Source of the DNA: Clostridiales bacterium
GTDB taxonomy: Bacteria; Bacillota; Clostridia; Lachnospirales; Lachnospiraceae
Reading direction: 5' to 3'
Length of the DNA: 64,000 bases
NCBI GenBank assembly: GCA_003343625.1
Contig: QAKV01000028.1
Span: 1-64,000 of the forward strand
Made by a program: the position numbers and the translations under genes. Position 1 is the first letter of the stretch. Each line of letters opens with the position of its first letter. Under the pieces are notes generated by a model that was not told where the DNA came from, made no database searches, and saw nothing but the letters and a program-made list of their open reading frames with translations. This document shows positions 27,334 through 36,788 of the stretch, one piece after another.

Positions 27334-28253
27334 TAGTTGTCAGGTATCGGGGAGGATTGGGAAATCAAATGTTTCAGTATGCGTTTCAACTTTCCCTGGA
27401 ACGAACATACGGAAAAGAAAATGTTTGTGCGGATCTGAATCATTATCGGTTGAACCGGGAACACAATGGGTATGAATTGGAAAAAGCGTTCGGGATTCAA
27501 ATGCGGACTGCGGCGAACAGGAGGATCCGAAGGCTTTCCCCCTATCTTGTCCCTCCGGACGGATATGAAAGAATTCCGGACGGAATCAGAAACCGGCTTT
27601 CTCCCAAATTCCAGCACTATTTTCCGAAGCTGAAGCGGAAAAAGGAAGGATATTACCGGCAGGAGTACCATAGTTCCTACGAACCGCAGGTGTATTCCCT
27701 CGATGGAGAAAAGGACTGGTATCTGGACGGCTTATGGCAGGATTTGCGCTACTTCCAACAGTATCAGGAGGAAGTCAGAGCGGCCTTTTCTCTGGATGAA
27801 ACCTGTCCGATGTCCGGGGAGGATCTGAAAACTCTGAAAGAAATTGAAAATTCGGAGAGCGTAGGCGTTCATGTCAGAAGAGGAGATTTCGTCAACAGCA
27901 AGTTCGATATCTGTTCTCCGGATTATTATTGGAATGCCTTTGAGAGGGTGGAAAAAGAGCTGGAACATCCACATTATTTTTTCTTTTCGGATGATCCGGA
28001 TTTCGTTGAAAAACAGTTTGCAGCGATAGAGAACAAAAAAGTTCTCAGGCACGATGCGAGCCACAGCACCGTAGATCTGAAAATGTTGGCGTCGTGTCGG
28101 CATGCGGTGTTGTCGAACAGCACATTCGCTTTCTGGGGAGCGTGGCTGGGGACGTACGGAGACAGAATCGTAATTGCTCCGAGATATTCGCTGATCAATC
28201 AGGGAAGAAAATTCGAGTTGAGAGTGCCGGAAGGATGGATTCAGGATGTCTGA
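27330..28253 (+). CDS. Alpha-1,2-fucosyltransferase-like (GT11)
   Basis: A 307-residue GT11 enzyme: N-terminal G-G-L-G-N-Q-M-F-Q-Y-A and the donor motif H-V-R-R-G-D (residues 181-186), then F-F-S-D-D and S-N-S-T-F-A-F-W-G-A-W-L. GT11 members transfer fucose from GDP-fucose, usually alpha-1,2 to galactose. No GDP-fucose pathway genes lie in the window, so donor supply must come from elsewhere or the enzyme uses another GDP-sugar. Joined to the flippase gene by ATGA. Confidence 0.87.
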   Translation: MIVVRYRGGLGNQMFQYAFQLSLERTYGKENVCADLNHYRLNREHNGYELEKAFGIQMRTAANRRIRRLSPYLVPPDGYERIPDGIRNRLSPKFQHYFPKLKRKKEGYYRQEYHSSYEPQVYSLDGEKDWYLDGLWQDLRYFQQYQEEVRAAFSLDETCPMSGEDLKTLKEIENSESVGVHVRRGDFVNSKFDICSPDYYWNAFERVEKELEHPHYFFFSDDPDFVEKQFAAIENKKVLRHDASHSTVDLKMLASCRHAVLSNSTFAFWGAWLGTYGDRIVIAPRYSLINQGRKFELRVPEGWIQDV

Positions 28254-28980
28254 TAATAAAAAAACGCTTCCAGAAATCACTTTGGTAGCGATCTCCAGCG
28301 TACATTTGTATGAAACGGTAAGGGCGCTTCTATACAGTATGCGGGGGATTGAATACGGAGATGTTCTTCTGCTGTCGCATCATAAACCGAGATATTTGCC
28401 AAAAAAGATCCGATTTGAACGGATCGGGGAGTTAAAGAACATCGACGATTACAGCCATTTTTGTATTTATGAGCTCGGAAAACATATCTGGACGGATTAT
28501 GCGCTGATCGTACATCACGATGGTTTTGTAGTAAATCCGTCTTCCTGGCAGGATAGTTTTCTTCAATACGATTACATCGGTTCGCCCTGGCCGCTTCCCA
28601 AGGATGGAGTCCGCTATCGGGATGCACTGGGAAATATCGTGCGGGTGGGAAACGGCGTTTCCCTGAGGAGCAAACGGCTGATGGATTTTCCGGAGAAAGC
28701 GGGAATCCCCTGGGAGAAAACACAAAGCGGGGATTATAACGAAGACTGTTTCCTGTGCTGTAAAAATAAGGTTTTGCTGGAAGAAAACGGGATGCGATTC
28801 GCCCCATTAGATGTGGCCGTGCATTTCGGCAGGGAACATACGATTCCGGAGAACGAGGGGATAGAGCCGTTTCTTTTCCATCAGTGGAGGGGAGAAAACC
28901 GTAAATATCCTCATTTCAGGAATATTCCGGAACGAATCTTCCTGAAGGGAAAGAGATTATTGAGGAGGAAAAGCGTATGA
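28246..28980 (+). CDS. DUF5672 family glycosyltransferase-like protein
   Basis: A 244-residue cytoplasmic protein with I-T-L-V-A-I-S-S-V, L-I-V-H-H-D-G-F-V (resembling a D-x-D-type site), and Y-D-Y-I-G-S-P-W near residue 105, the pattern of DUF5672 proteins found in capsule loci. E-D-C-F-L-C and H-F-G-R-E-H complete the family. It probably transfers a sugar, but its reaction is not established. Overlaps neighbours by 8 and 4 bases. Confidence 0.75.
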   Translation: MSDNKKTLPEITLVAISSVHLYETVRALLYSMRGIEYGDVLLLSHHKPRYLPKKIRFERIGELKNIDDYSHFCIYELGKHIWTDYALIVHHDGFVVNPSSWQDSFLQYDYIGSPWPLPKDGVRYRDALGNIVRVGNGVSLRSKRLMDFPEKAGIPWEKTQSGDYNEDCFLCCKNKVLLEENGMRFAPLDVAVHFGREHTIPENEGIEPFLFHQWRGENRKYPHFRNIPERIFLKGKRLLRRKSV

Positions 28981-30287
28981 AGCTGGTAGTGGCGGGAACT
29001 GGCTATGTAGGGTTGGTGGCCGGAGTCTGCTTTGCGGAAATGGGCCACGACGTGACCTGTGTCGATGTGGATGAAAAAAAAGTGGCGCTTATGGAGAGCG
29101 GGATATCGCCGATTTATGAGACAGGCCTTCAGGAGTTGATGCAGAAGAATAATGCAGCGGGCAGACTGCATTATACGACGGACTACCGGACGGCCTATCG
29201 GGATCCGGATGCGATTTTTATCGGAGTGGGAACGCCGGAGCAGCCGAATGGATCGGCCAATTTGAATTATATTGCGAAGGTCTGTCGCCAAATTGCGGAA
29301 AACGTCGAACGGGATTGCCTGGTCGTGGTGAAGTCGACGGTTCCTGTAGGCACGAACGACAAGGTGGAGCAGTTCATTAAGGACTTTCTCGTGAAAAAAG
29401 TGAAAATTGACGTTGCATCGAACCCGGAATTTCTGGCTCAGGGATCGGCTGTTCACGATACCTTGCATGCAGCCAGGATCATCATCGGAACGGAAAGCAA
29501 AAGCGCGGAAGAGCTGTTGCGGAAAATTTATGAACCTTTCGGTCTGCCGATTGTGGCGATGAACAGACGCTCTGCGGAAATGACAAAATATGCGTGCAAT
29601 GATTTTCTGGCTCTGAAAATTTCCTATATGAATGATATCGCCAATCTGTGCGAAAAAATAGGAGCGAATATAGAAGATGTTGCGCGGGGGATGAGTTACG
29701 ATGCGAGAATCGGAGCCAATTTCCTGCGGGCGGGAATTGGATACGGAGGGAGCTGTTTCCCGAAGGACACAAAAGCATTGCGATTTCAGGCAGCGAAGGT
29801 CGGTTATCAGCTCAAAACTGTCGACGCGGCGGTAGAAGTGAATACCGAGCAGAAAATAAGGCTTTTTCGAAAAGCCAGCGACAGGATGATCACTTTTCAG
29901 GGGCTGAAAGTGGCAGTGTTGGGGTTGGCATTTAAACCGGGGACGGATGATCTGCGGGAGGCGCCGTCTTTGGATAATGTCGCGTTGCTGCTGGAGGAGG
30001 GGGCGGATATTTATGCCTACGATCCGATCGCAGCCGAGAACTTCAAAAAACAATATCCGGAAGGTAAGTCCGGGAATGGTTCCATCCATTATGTTGAAAA
30101 TGCGGAAGAGGCGTTAAAGGGCGCGCATATCTGTTTTATCTTTACGGAGTGGAAAGAAATCAGGGATCTTCGCCCGGAGGTGTTTGGCGACAAAATGCAG
30201 ACACCTCTGGTGTATGATGGAAGAAATATATTCGGCCTGCGGGAAATGAAGGAGGCGGGTGTAGAATATTATAGCATAGGACGCTGA
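28977..30287 (+). CDS. ugd: UDP-glucose 6-dehydrogenase
   Basis: A 436-residue enzyme oxidising UDP-glucose to UDP-glucuronate with two NAD+. N-terminal NAD fold V-A-G-T-G-Y-V-G-L (residues 5-13), central E-M-T-K-Y-A, and the catalytic cysteine C260 in G-G-S-C-F-P-K-D, all intact, with normal family length. ATGA overlap with the previous gene. Its product feeds the epimerase three genes on, giving UDP-galacturonate. Confidence 0.95.
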   Translation: MKLVVAGTGYVGLVAGVCFAEMGHDVTCVDVDEKKVALMESGISPIYETGLQELMQKNNAAGRLHYTTDYRTAYRDPDAIFIGVGTPEQPNGSANLNYIAKVCRQIAENVERDCLVVVKSTVPVGTNDKVEQFIKDFLVKKVKIDVASNPEFLAQGSAVHDTLHAARIIIGTESKSAEELLRKIYEPFGLPIVAMNRRSAEMTKYACNDFLALKISYMNDIANLCEKIGANIEDVARGMSYDARIGANFLRAGIGYGGSCFPKDTKALRFQAAKVGYQLKTVDAAVEVNTEQKIRLFRKASDRMITFQGLKVAVLGLAFKPGTDDLREAPSLDNVALLLEEGADIYAYDPIAAENFKKQYPEGKSGNGSIHYVENAEEALKGAHICFIFTEWKEIRDLRPEVFGDKMQTPLVYDGRNIFGLREMKEAGVEYYSIGR

Positions 30288-30303
30288 AATAGGGGGAGCA
30301 GGC

Positions 30304-31707
30304 ATGAATTTGACAAAGAAAAATGGACTGTTCTACGGAATTATTTTCGGTGTGACCTTTCTCTTTGTGCTTTTGGGCGAAGGCGAAATCGGATATGTGA
30401 TGGGAGGAGATACGGAAGCATATTACTTAAATTTTCATCATCACATCGGAGTTGCTCCCGGATATCCTCTCTTCATTCATCTGATTGAGATATTTTTCGG
30501 TGAAAGGTTTTATCTGCATATAGTTGCTTTTTTGCAGATATTGTTTCTGGCGGCTTCCGTTACATTTCTTGTTTTTACTGTGCAGACTCTGCTGAAGCTT
30601 GTAGCATGGGAAGCGGTGATCGTATGGGGGTTCTCTATGCTCCCTTTTGTAATGCTCTTGCCGGAAGATCCCATCGGCCATGTTTTGATGACGGAATCTC
30701 TGACCTATCCGCTGTTCTATGTCTTTATGGCTGTAGTATTTCGAGCGATCGCTTCTAAGCGTGAACGGGACTTTGTCTGGCCGGCACTTTTGGCTATGCT
30801 GATGACCTGGATCAGGCCGCAGATGTTGTTTGCTTTTGCGGTGGTGGGCATTGCTTATTTTTACATACAGCTTGTAAAGCGGATGAGAGAAGGAAAGCAG
30901 CCATGGAAAAACAGATGGTATTTCCGTACAGCGATCTGCTTTGCCATCGTGTTACTTCTGATAAAGGCTGTTTCCGGCCTGACTGCCGTTTATGAAAAGG
31001 TTTTTTTTGATGCACCGGCGTTGGATTATTCCGACCAGACGCTGGTACAACGCCTTTTGTTTCTTTCGGCAGAAGAGGATGCCGAACTCTTTGAAGGAAG
31101 AGAAAAAGAAATTTTTGAAGAAACTTGGGAGAGAATGCAGGAGGCAGGGACGACAGACAAATATTTCGATAAAAACTGGAAGAGCTGGAGCGAGATTTTC
31201 AAAGCATTCGGCGCTAACAGCAGGATTCTGGGAGATGTAATCCGGAATCAACTGGCAGAAGAGGAAATTCTGGCGAAGGATACGATAGGAGAGGAAATAC
31301 AGGTCGCAGAAATTTCTCATGAGCTGACCATGAAATTATTGAAAAAGCATTGGCCGCAGCATTTGGAGCTGACAGCGCAGCTGCTTCCCAAAAGTTTTAT
31401 CAGCACAGCCTTTTTTCATAAAGTGAGGATCTATGATTTGCTGCTGCTGGCAACGATATTGGTCTATCTGTATTGCCTTATCGGATCTGTTCTTCTTTTC
31501 AAACGAGGGGAAAAGAGCAGAATGGCGGCGGAATGGATGCTTCTGGTTCTGCTGACATCATGTATCAATGCCGTTGCGTGTGACCTGATCCTGTGCGGAT
31601 TACAGAGATATATGGCATATACGCTGGGAATGACCTGGATTGGGGTCTTTCTCATTTCCAGAGAGATTTTTTCGATTTGGCGTAGAGGAAGGAAAGTATG
31701 GAAATAA
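30304..31707 (+). CDS. Multi-spanning membrane protein, GT-C-like, unknown
   Basis: A 467-residue protein with about ten spans. The first loop has G-G-D-T-E-A-Y-Y-L-N-F-H-H-H and then G-Y-P-L-F-I-H-L, placed as in GT-C glycosyltransferases. A soluble insertion (about residues 230-345, acidic and rich in E and K) separates the last spans. No family name is recognised with confidence. GGGGGAG precedes the ATG. It sits between the two UDP-uronate genes and overlaps the epimerase by 10 bases. Confidence 0.6.
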   Translation: MNLTKKNGLFYGIIFGVTFLFVLLGEGEIGYVMGGDTEAYYLNFHHHIGVAPGYPLFIHLIEIFFGERFYLHIVAFLQILFLAASVTFLVFTVQTLLKLVAWEAVIVWGFSMLPFVMLLPEDPIGHVLMTESLTYPLFYVFMAVVFRAIASKRERDFVWPALLAMLMTWIRPQMLFAFAVVGIAYFYIQLVKRMREGKQPWKNRWYFRTAICFAIVLLLIKAVSGLTAVYEKVFFDAPALDYSDQTLVQRLLFLSAEEDAELFEGREKEIFEETWERMQEAGTTDKYFDKNWKSWSEIFKAFGANSRILGDVIRNQLAEEEILAKDTIGEEIQVAEISHELTMKLLKKHWPQHLELTAQLLPKSFISTAFFHKVRIYDLLLLATILVYLYCLIGSVLLFKRGEKSRMAAEWMLLVLLTSCINAVACDLILCGLQRYMAYTLGMTWIGVFLISREIFSIWRRGRKVWK

Positions 31708-32729
31708 ATAGAACTGTATTGATTACCGGCGTAGCCGGATTCATTGGCGCCAATTTGGCTTTGAGTATTCTGAATCAGGATAAGAACGCGGTCGTGATCG
31801 GAATTGATAACATGAATGACTACTACGATGTTTCCCTGAAAGAATTTCGCCTCGAAAAGCTCCGGCAGATGAATCGTTTCGTATTTCTGAGGGGAGATAT
31901 TTCGGATAAGGGCTTTCTGGAAGGAGTTTTTGAGGAATACCGTCCGGATATTGTAGTGAATCTCGCCGCCCAGGCGGGCGTGCGCTATTCCATTACGAAT
32001 CCTGATTCCTATATACAGAGCAACATAATCGGATTTTACAATATACTGGAATGTTGTCGGCATTCGTATGACGGAGGGCTCCCGGGTGTGAAACATTTGG
32101 TCTACGCCTCCAGTTCTTCCGTATATGGCGCAAACAAAAAGGTGCCGTACAGCACGGAAGATAAAGTAGATAACCCGGTTTCTCTGTATGCGGCGACGAA
32201 AAAGTCGAACGAGCTCATGGCTCATGCCTATAGTAAGCTATATGGAATTCCTTCTACGGGTCTTCGCTTTTTTACGGTATACGGCCCTGCAGGAAGGCCG
32301 GATATGGCTTATTTCGGCTTCACCAATAAAATGGTGAAGGGAGAGAAGATACAGATTTTTAATTATGGGGATATGTATCGGGATTTCACTTATATTGACG
32401 ATATTGTGGCTGGAGTGAGAAAGGTGATGGAGAAGGCTCCGGAGCCCGACGAGGACGGCGTTCACTATAAGATTTATAATATCGGAAATCAGAAGCCGGA
32501 AAGCCTTCTCCATTTTGTGGAGATTCTGGAGAATTGCCTGATGAAGGCCGGTGTGATCGATCGCCCGGCGGAAAAGGAATTTCTGCCCATGCAGCCGGGG
32601 GATGTGTATCAGACCTATGCGGATGTGGAAGAACTGAAGAGGGATTTCGGCTTCCAGCCGTGTACGCCTTTGGAAACGGGACTGACCAGATTTGCGGAAT
32701 GGTATGCGGAATCCTTCGGGAAAAGATAA
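31698..32729 (+). CDS. UDP-glucuronate 4-epimerase (NAD-dependent SDR)
   Basis: A 343-residue extended short-chain dehydrogenase with T-G-V-A-G-F-I-G-A near residues 10-18, a serine-rich S-S-S-S-V-Y-G block, and catalytic Y164 and K168 (Y-A-A-T-K). The I-D-N-M-N-D-Y-Y-D segment after strand 2 and R-F-F-T-V-Y-G-P-A-G-R-P-D-M-A match UDP-glucuronate 4-epimerases rather than GalE. With ugd two genes upstream this gives UDP-galacturonate. Confidence 0.88.
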   Translation: MEINRTVLITGVAGFIGANLALSILNQDKNAVVIGIDNMNDYYDVSLKEFRLEKLRQMNRFVFLRGDISDKGFLEGVFEEYRPDIVVNLAAQAGVRYSITNPDSYIQSNIIGFYNILECCRHSYDGGLPGVKHLVYASSSSVYGANKKVPYSTEDKVDNPVSLYAATKKSNELMAHAYSKLYGIPSTGLRFFTVYGPAGRPDMAYFGFTNKMVKGEKIQIFNYGDMYRDFTYIDDIVAGVRKVMEKAPEPDEDGVHYKIYNIGNQKPESLLHFVEILENCLMKAGVIDRPAEKEFLPMQPGDVYQTYADVEELKRDFGFQPCTPLETGLTRFAEWYAESFGKR

Positions 32730-32732
32730 AAT

Positions 32733-34262
32733 ATGAGAACTGAGGAGAAAATGGGGAATATGCTGAAAAGGTATGGAAAATGGATTTTAGTTATTGCCGT
32801 CTTTTTCCTGTTTCAGCTGTGCCTGCAATACGGCTATCCGATGACAAGCGATGACTTATATTTTCGACATGCAGTGGATTTTGATGGATTCGGGCAGATG
32901 TTGGACTATGTGTTGCATTTTGGAAGCGGTCGTTTCCTGGGAAATCTGGGTACGATGCTGACAGTACGCAACGAGTGGCTGAGAATTCTCTGGAAAAGTC
33001 TGGGTATGACCGCGATGTATGGCGGCTTGCTGTACCTTCTACCGATCAGAAAGATAGAAATAGCTTTGCTGGGAGCAGGATTGCTCCTTTTCCCGAGCGT
33101 AAAAATGTATGCTCAAGTGTATGTGTGGACAATGGGGTTTCAGATTTACGTCATGCCGATAGCGATTTTTATAATGGCATTGATCTGTCGAACTCAAATC
33201 AAGAAAGCGGGCGGCTGGATTAGGACGGTGCTTCTTTCCGCAGTGATTTTTTCCCTTTCCCTGATATCTCAGTTGTTTGTGGAGCATTGTACGCTGATTT
33301 TTCTTCTCATCTCTCTGTTTTTAGCGGTCAGCGATTATAGAAAGAAAGAAAAAGCGTATCTTCTCGTGGGAGATGGAGTTTTGATAGTGGGAAACCTGAT
33401 CGGCGCAGCGCTGATGTTTTTAGGGCCATCTTTGTTAGGAGGGGATACAGGAGGTGTGGAAGGATATCGTCAAGTACCGGCAACTATTGTGGAACTGGCA
33501 GCCTCCATATACCATAATGGAGCGTCTGCGGGACGATATCTGTCTGGCTGCCTCGGCGTATGGGCGGCTTTAATGTGGGGAGTCCTGCAGGAAAATGAGA
33601 GGGAGAAAGGAAATATAGTTGGAAAAGTATTGGAAAGTCTTGTTATTGGATTGACCGGATTTTCTGCAGTTCATCTAGTCGCATTGGAAGAGGTAATTCG
33701 TAAGGGAACGGACGCTGTCTATTTCATCGTTTTTCTGACGCAGCTTTGTTTTCTCCTGATTTTTCTGGGATATTCTCTGAAGCGGAGACAAAGGAAAGCA
33801 GCGTTAGGGGTCTCGGGGGCGATAGTATCTATCCTTCCACTGATGGTTGTTTCACCTATCAGCCCCAGGGTATTTTTTTTGAGCTGGTTTTTTCTGTTCA
33901 GTACAGCATTGTTGATATTCGAACAGAGAAGTGAGGAAAAGAAGCGCTTATTTCAATGCTCGACGATCCGGATGTTGCTTTTGGGAATGGGAATCGCGCT
34001 GGCCGTTATTTCGGCAGAATGGCGTTATGGAAATGAACTGCGCATGATCTATGTGGAGCGGATGACGAGGGAGAATCCTAAAATGCGTGAAATTTCCCTG
34101 CCGAGGCTCCCAAATGGGAGACTCCTGCAGGCAGACGCGGACAGCAACTACTGGAATTATGTTTTGAAGGATTACCTGGGGTTAGATCCGAATGGCCCGG
34201 AGAAAATTGATATTACATGGTATGACTGGTACAATTGGCTGGATGTGAAAGATGAGGAATGA
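32733..34262 (+). CDS. DUF6056-like multi-spanning membrane protein
   Basis: A 509-residue protein with about twelve spans. The first loop shows P-M-T-S-D-D-L-Y-F, followed by G-R-F-L-G-N-L-G, a pattern I associate with DUF6056 proteins, GT-C-like membrane proteins of Gram-positive surface loci. It is followed by a related gene whose start overlaps its end by 11 bases. Starts at 32751 or 32760 are also possible because a GAGGAG lies just before them. Function inferred only. Confidence 0.62.
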   Translation: MRTEEKMGNMLKRYGKWILVIAVFFLFQLCLQYGYPMTSDDLYFRHAVDFDGFGQMLDYVLHFGSGRFLGNLGTMLTVRNEWLRILWKSLGMTAMYGGLLYLLPIRKIEIALLGAGLLLFPSVKMYAQVYVWTMGFQIYVMPIAIFIMALICRTQIKKAGGWIRTVLLSAVIFSLSLISQLFVEHCTLIFLLISLFLAVSDYRKKEKAYLLVGDGVLIVGNLIGAALMFLGPSLLGGDTGGVEGYRQVPATIVELAASIYHNGASAGRYLSGCLGVWAALMWGVLQENEREKGNIVGKVLESLVIGLTGFSAVHLVALEEVIRKGTDAVYFIVFLTQLCFLLIFLGYSLKRRQRKAALGVSGAIVSILPLMVVSPISPRVFFLSWFFLFSTALLIFEQRSEEKKRLFQCSTIRMLLLGMGIALAVISAEWRYGNELRMIYVERMTRENPKMREISLPRLPNGRLLQADADSNYWNYVLKDYLGLDPNGPEKIDITWYDWYNWLDVKDEE

Positions 34263-35742
34263 AGCGAAAATGAAGAGATTGGGCAAACTGTGGAATCATA
34301 AAACTTTGGCTGTCCTGATGTTGCTTATATTTTGTGTCAGCCTGATTCCCGTTTTATATCTCTGCGGCTATGTGCATGCAACCGGGGATGATTATGGATA
34401 CGGAGCCCAGACCCATGCCGCATGGCTGTCGACGCATTCGCTATGGGAAGTGCTGAAAGCAGATATCCAAACGGTAAGGCGGTATTGGATCGGATGGCAG
34501 GGGACATGGTTTACGATTTTTCTGATGTGCCTGCAGCCGGAGGTATTTTCCCCCGAAGCATATTGGATTGTACCGATCATTATGATCGGAATTAACGTGG
34601 TAGCCACGTCTCTTCTGACGGAATACCTGATGGTCAGAAAACTCGGAATGGCGAAGAGCAGCTGGTGTATTCTGAATCTTCTGATGCTGTTCGCTATGTT
34701 GCAATTTTTCCCGAGTACGAAATCGGGAATTTTCTGGTGGAACGGTACGGTACATTATATTGTGCCCTGGTCGTTGGCCATGATGGCTATCTTCGCTTTT
34801 TTTAGATACATCGATACTTTTCGGCTCAGGTATTGGTTCCTGGCTCTGATCTGTATGTTCTGTCTGGGCGGCTCCAGCTATCTGGCGGCGTTGCTGGCGC
34901 CTATCATTCTGGCGTATCTTCTGGTCCTCTATGCGCCCAAAAAGCCGCGCTCGCTTTTTTTGCTGATTCCCTTGGCAGCAGAGATGGGAGGGCTTATCGT
35001 CAGCTTTCTCTCGCCGGGCAATACCGCCAGAGGAGGAGAGGGGTTTGGATTCAGTTTGCAAAGAATCCTGAGCACGGTAATCATGTCTTTTTATCAGGGA
35101 ATTGTGACTGTAGGAGAATACCTCGCAGAAAAGCCGGCTCTGTTTTTGATTTTCTTTTTTGCTGCTATTGTTGCCTGGGAGGCATGGTATAATCGGGAAC
35201 CGCGCTTCGCTTTTCCGTATCCGGTACTGTTTGTGGTGTTGATGTTCTGCACGTGGTGCGCGATGTTTGCACCGGGAATTTATGCTTCAGTAGAAGTGTC
35301 GGGAGGAGTGCCAAATACGATTCTTCAGACGTTTATACTGACGGGAATGGCGGATATCGTTTATGTGTCAGGATGGATCCGCAGGAAGCGGAGGAAGACG
35401 CCGCAGGAGTTCGCTTCGTTTCGAAAGGTTGCCTACCCGCTGTTTTTGGCTGCGGTGGCTGCTTTTTTAGTTTTTTACAGGGGAACCTTAAAAGAAACAA
35501 CTTTTTTTAACTGTACGTCCTATATTCTCAGCGGTCAGGCGGAAGATTACAAACAGCAGATGGAGGAAAGGATGGAGATTTTGCTGGACGATACGAAAAA
35601 AGAGGTCGAACTTCCGGAAATGAATTCGGAACAGGGACCTCTGATGCATATGGAAGTGATGGAAGATCCGGATGCCTGGACAAATATGGTAGTTCAGCAG
35701 TTTTTCCAGAAAGACAGGGTTGTCAGAGTGCCGAGAAAATGA
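34252..35742 (+). CDS. DUF6056-like multi-spanning membrane protein
   Basis: A 496-residue protein with about twelve spans and the loop-1 pattern A-T-G-D-D-Y-G-Y-G-A followed by G-W-Q-G-T-W-F-T, equivalent to the S-D-D...G-R-F-L-G of the preceding gene, and the same overall plan. The pair may be an ancient tandem duplication or two partners with different donors. The start at 34252 lies inside the previous gene; ATG 34270 is an alternative. Confidence 0.65.
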   Translation: MRNEAKMKRLGKLWNHKTLAVLMLLIFCVSLIPVLYLCGYVHATGDDYGYGAQTHAAWLSTHSLWEVLKADIQTVRRYWIGWQGTWFTIFLMCLQPEVFSPEAYWIVPIIMIGINVVATSLLTEYLMVRKLGMAKSSWCILNLLMLFAMLQFFPSTKSGIFWWNGTVHYIVPWSLAMMAIFAFFRYIDTFRLRYWFLALICMFCLGGSSYLAALLAPIILAYLLVLYAPKKPRSLFLLIPLAAEMGGLIVSFLSPGNTARGGEGFGFSLQRILSTVIMSFYQGIVTVGEYLAEKPALFLIFFFAAIVAWEAWYNREPRFAFPYPVLFVVLMFCTWCAMFAPGIYASVEVSGGVPNTILQTFILTGMADIVYVSGWIRRKRRKTPQEFASFRKVAYPLFLAAVAAFLVFYRGTLKETTFFNCTSYILSGQAEDYKQQMEERMEILLDDTKKEVELPEMNSEQGPLMHMEVMEDPDAWTNMVVQQFFQKDRVVRVPRK

Positions 35743-35777
35743 GAAAATAGGAAGCGGATAGAAAAAGAAGGTGCAAA

Positions 35778-36788
35778 ATGGAAAGAAAAAACACAATATT
35801 ATATCTCGTCGTGCCGTGCTATAACGAAGAGGAAGTGTTGGATAAGACGGCAGGCGTTTTGAAAGAGAAGATGGAGCGGCTGCAAAAGGCGGGAAGGATT
35901 TCGCCCAAAAGCAAAGTGATGTTCGTCAACGATGGGAGCAAGGACAGAACCTGGCCCATGATCTGTCAGTGGACGAAGCGGGATTCCCTGTTCGCCGGCC
36001 TTTGTTTTTCCCGTAATTACGGGCACCAGAGCGCGATATTGGCCGGGATGATGGCAGCCCGTACCAGGGCGGATGCAGTAGTGACCATCGATGCCGATTT
36101 GCAGCAGGACATCGAGGCACTGGACAGCTTTCTGGATTGTTATGAGAAGGGCTGCGATATCGTCTATGGCGTGAGAAACGACCGGAATACGGACGGTTTT
36201 TTCAAAAAGGCTACTGCAGGAATTTTCTATAAGTTGATGCACGCCCTCGGCTGTAAGACCATCACGAATCATGCGGATTATCGATTGATGTCTAAAAAGG
36301 CTTTAAATGCTCTGGCAGAGTTTAAGGAAACCAATCTCTTTTTGAGAGGTTTGATTCCCACCATGGGATTTCAGTCGGATATCGTCTATTTCGATGTGAA
36401 AGAACGGGAGGCCGGTCAGTCCAAATATACCTTTAAGAAGATGATGACACTGGCAGTGGACGGGATCACGTCCATGAGCACCAGGCCGCTGCAGCTGATT
36501 ATGCTGCTGGGCTTTCTGACCTGTCTGCTCAGCGCCGGGATTTTCATTTCCTGTATCGTGGACTGGGTACACGGAAGAGTGGTTCCCGGCTGGACGACTA
36601 CGGTGGCTTCCACCTGTCTGATCGGCGGAATGATGCTTCTATCCCAGGGGATCATCGGGGAATATATCGGAAAGATTTATATGGAAAGCAAGGGGAGACC
36701 CCGCTATATCATCGACGCCATAATTTTGCGCGAGGAAGAGCAGAACGGAGCAGAACGAGGAGAGGATACCGACGATGGGAAAGATTGA
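35778..36788 (+). CDS. GtrB-like polyprenyl-phosphate glycosyltransferase (GT2)
   Basis: A 336-residue GT2 of the DPM1/GtrB type: V-V-P-C-Y-N-E-E near residue 12, V-N-D-G-S-K-D near 52, D-A-D-L-Q-Q-D near 108, and two C-terminal spans (about 235-305). These enzymes load a sugar onto polyprenyl phosphate on the inner face. A GtrA flippase and a large GT-C-like protein follow two and three genes downstream, the usual three-part set. The sugar is not readable. Confidence 0.87.
   Translation: MERKNTILYLVVPCYNEEEVLDKTAGVLKEKMERLQKAGRISPKSKVMFVNDGSKDRTWPMICQWTKRDSLFAGLCFSRNYGHQSAILAGMMAARTRADAVVTIDADLQQDIEALDSFLDCYEKGCDIVYGVRNDRNTDGFFKKATAGIFYKLMHALGCKTITNHADYRLMSKKALNALAEFKETNLFLRGLIPTMGFQSDIVYFDVKEREAGQSKYTFKKMMTLAVDGITSMSTRPLQLIMLLGFLTCLLSAGIFISCIVDWVHGRVVPGWTTTVASTCLIGGMMLLSQGIIGEYIGKIYMESKGRPRYIIDAIILREEEQNGAERGEDTDDGKD

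Noticed and set aside
28911-30089. Minus-strand frame of 392 codons opposite ugd
   Set aside because: Antisense of a certain UDP-glucose dehydrogenase; composition is that of a shadow frame.
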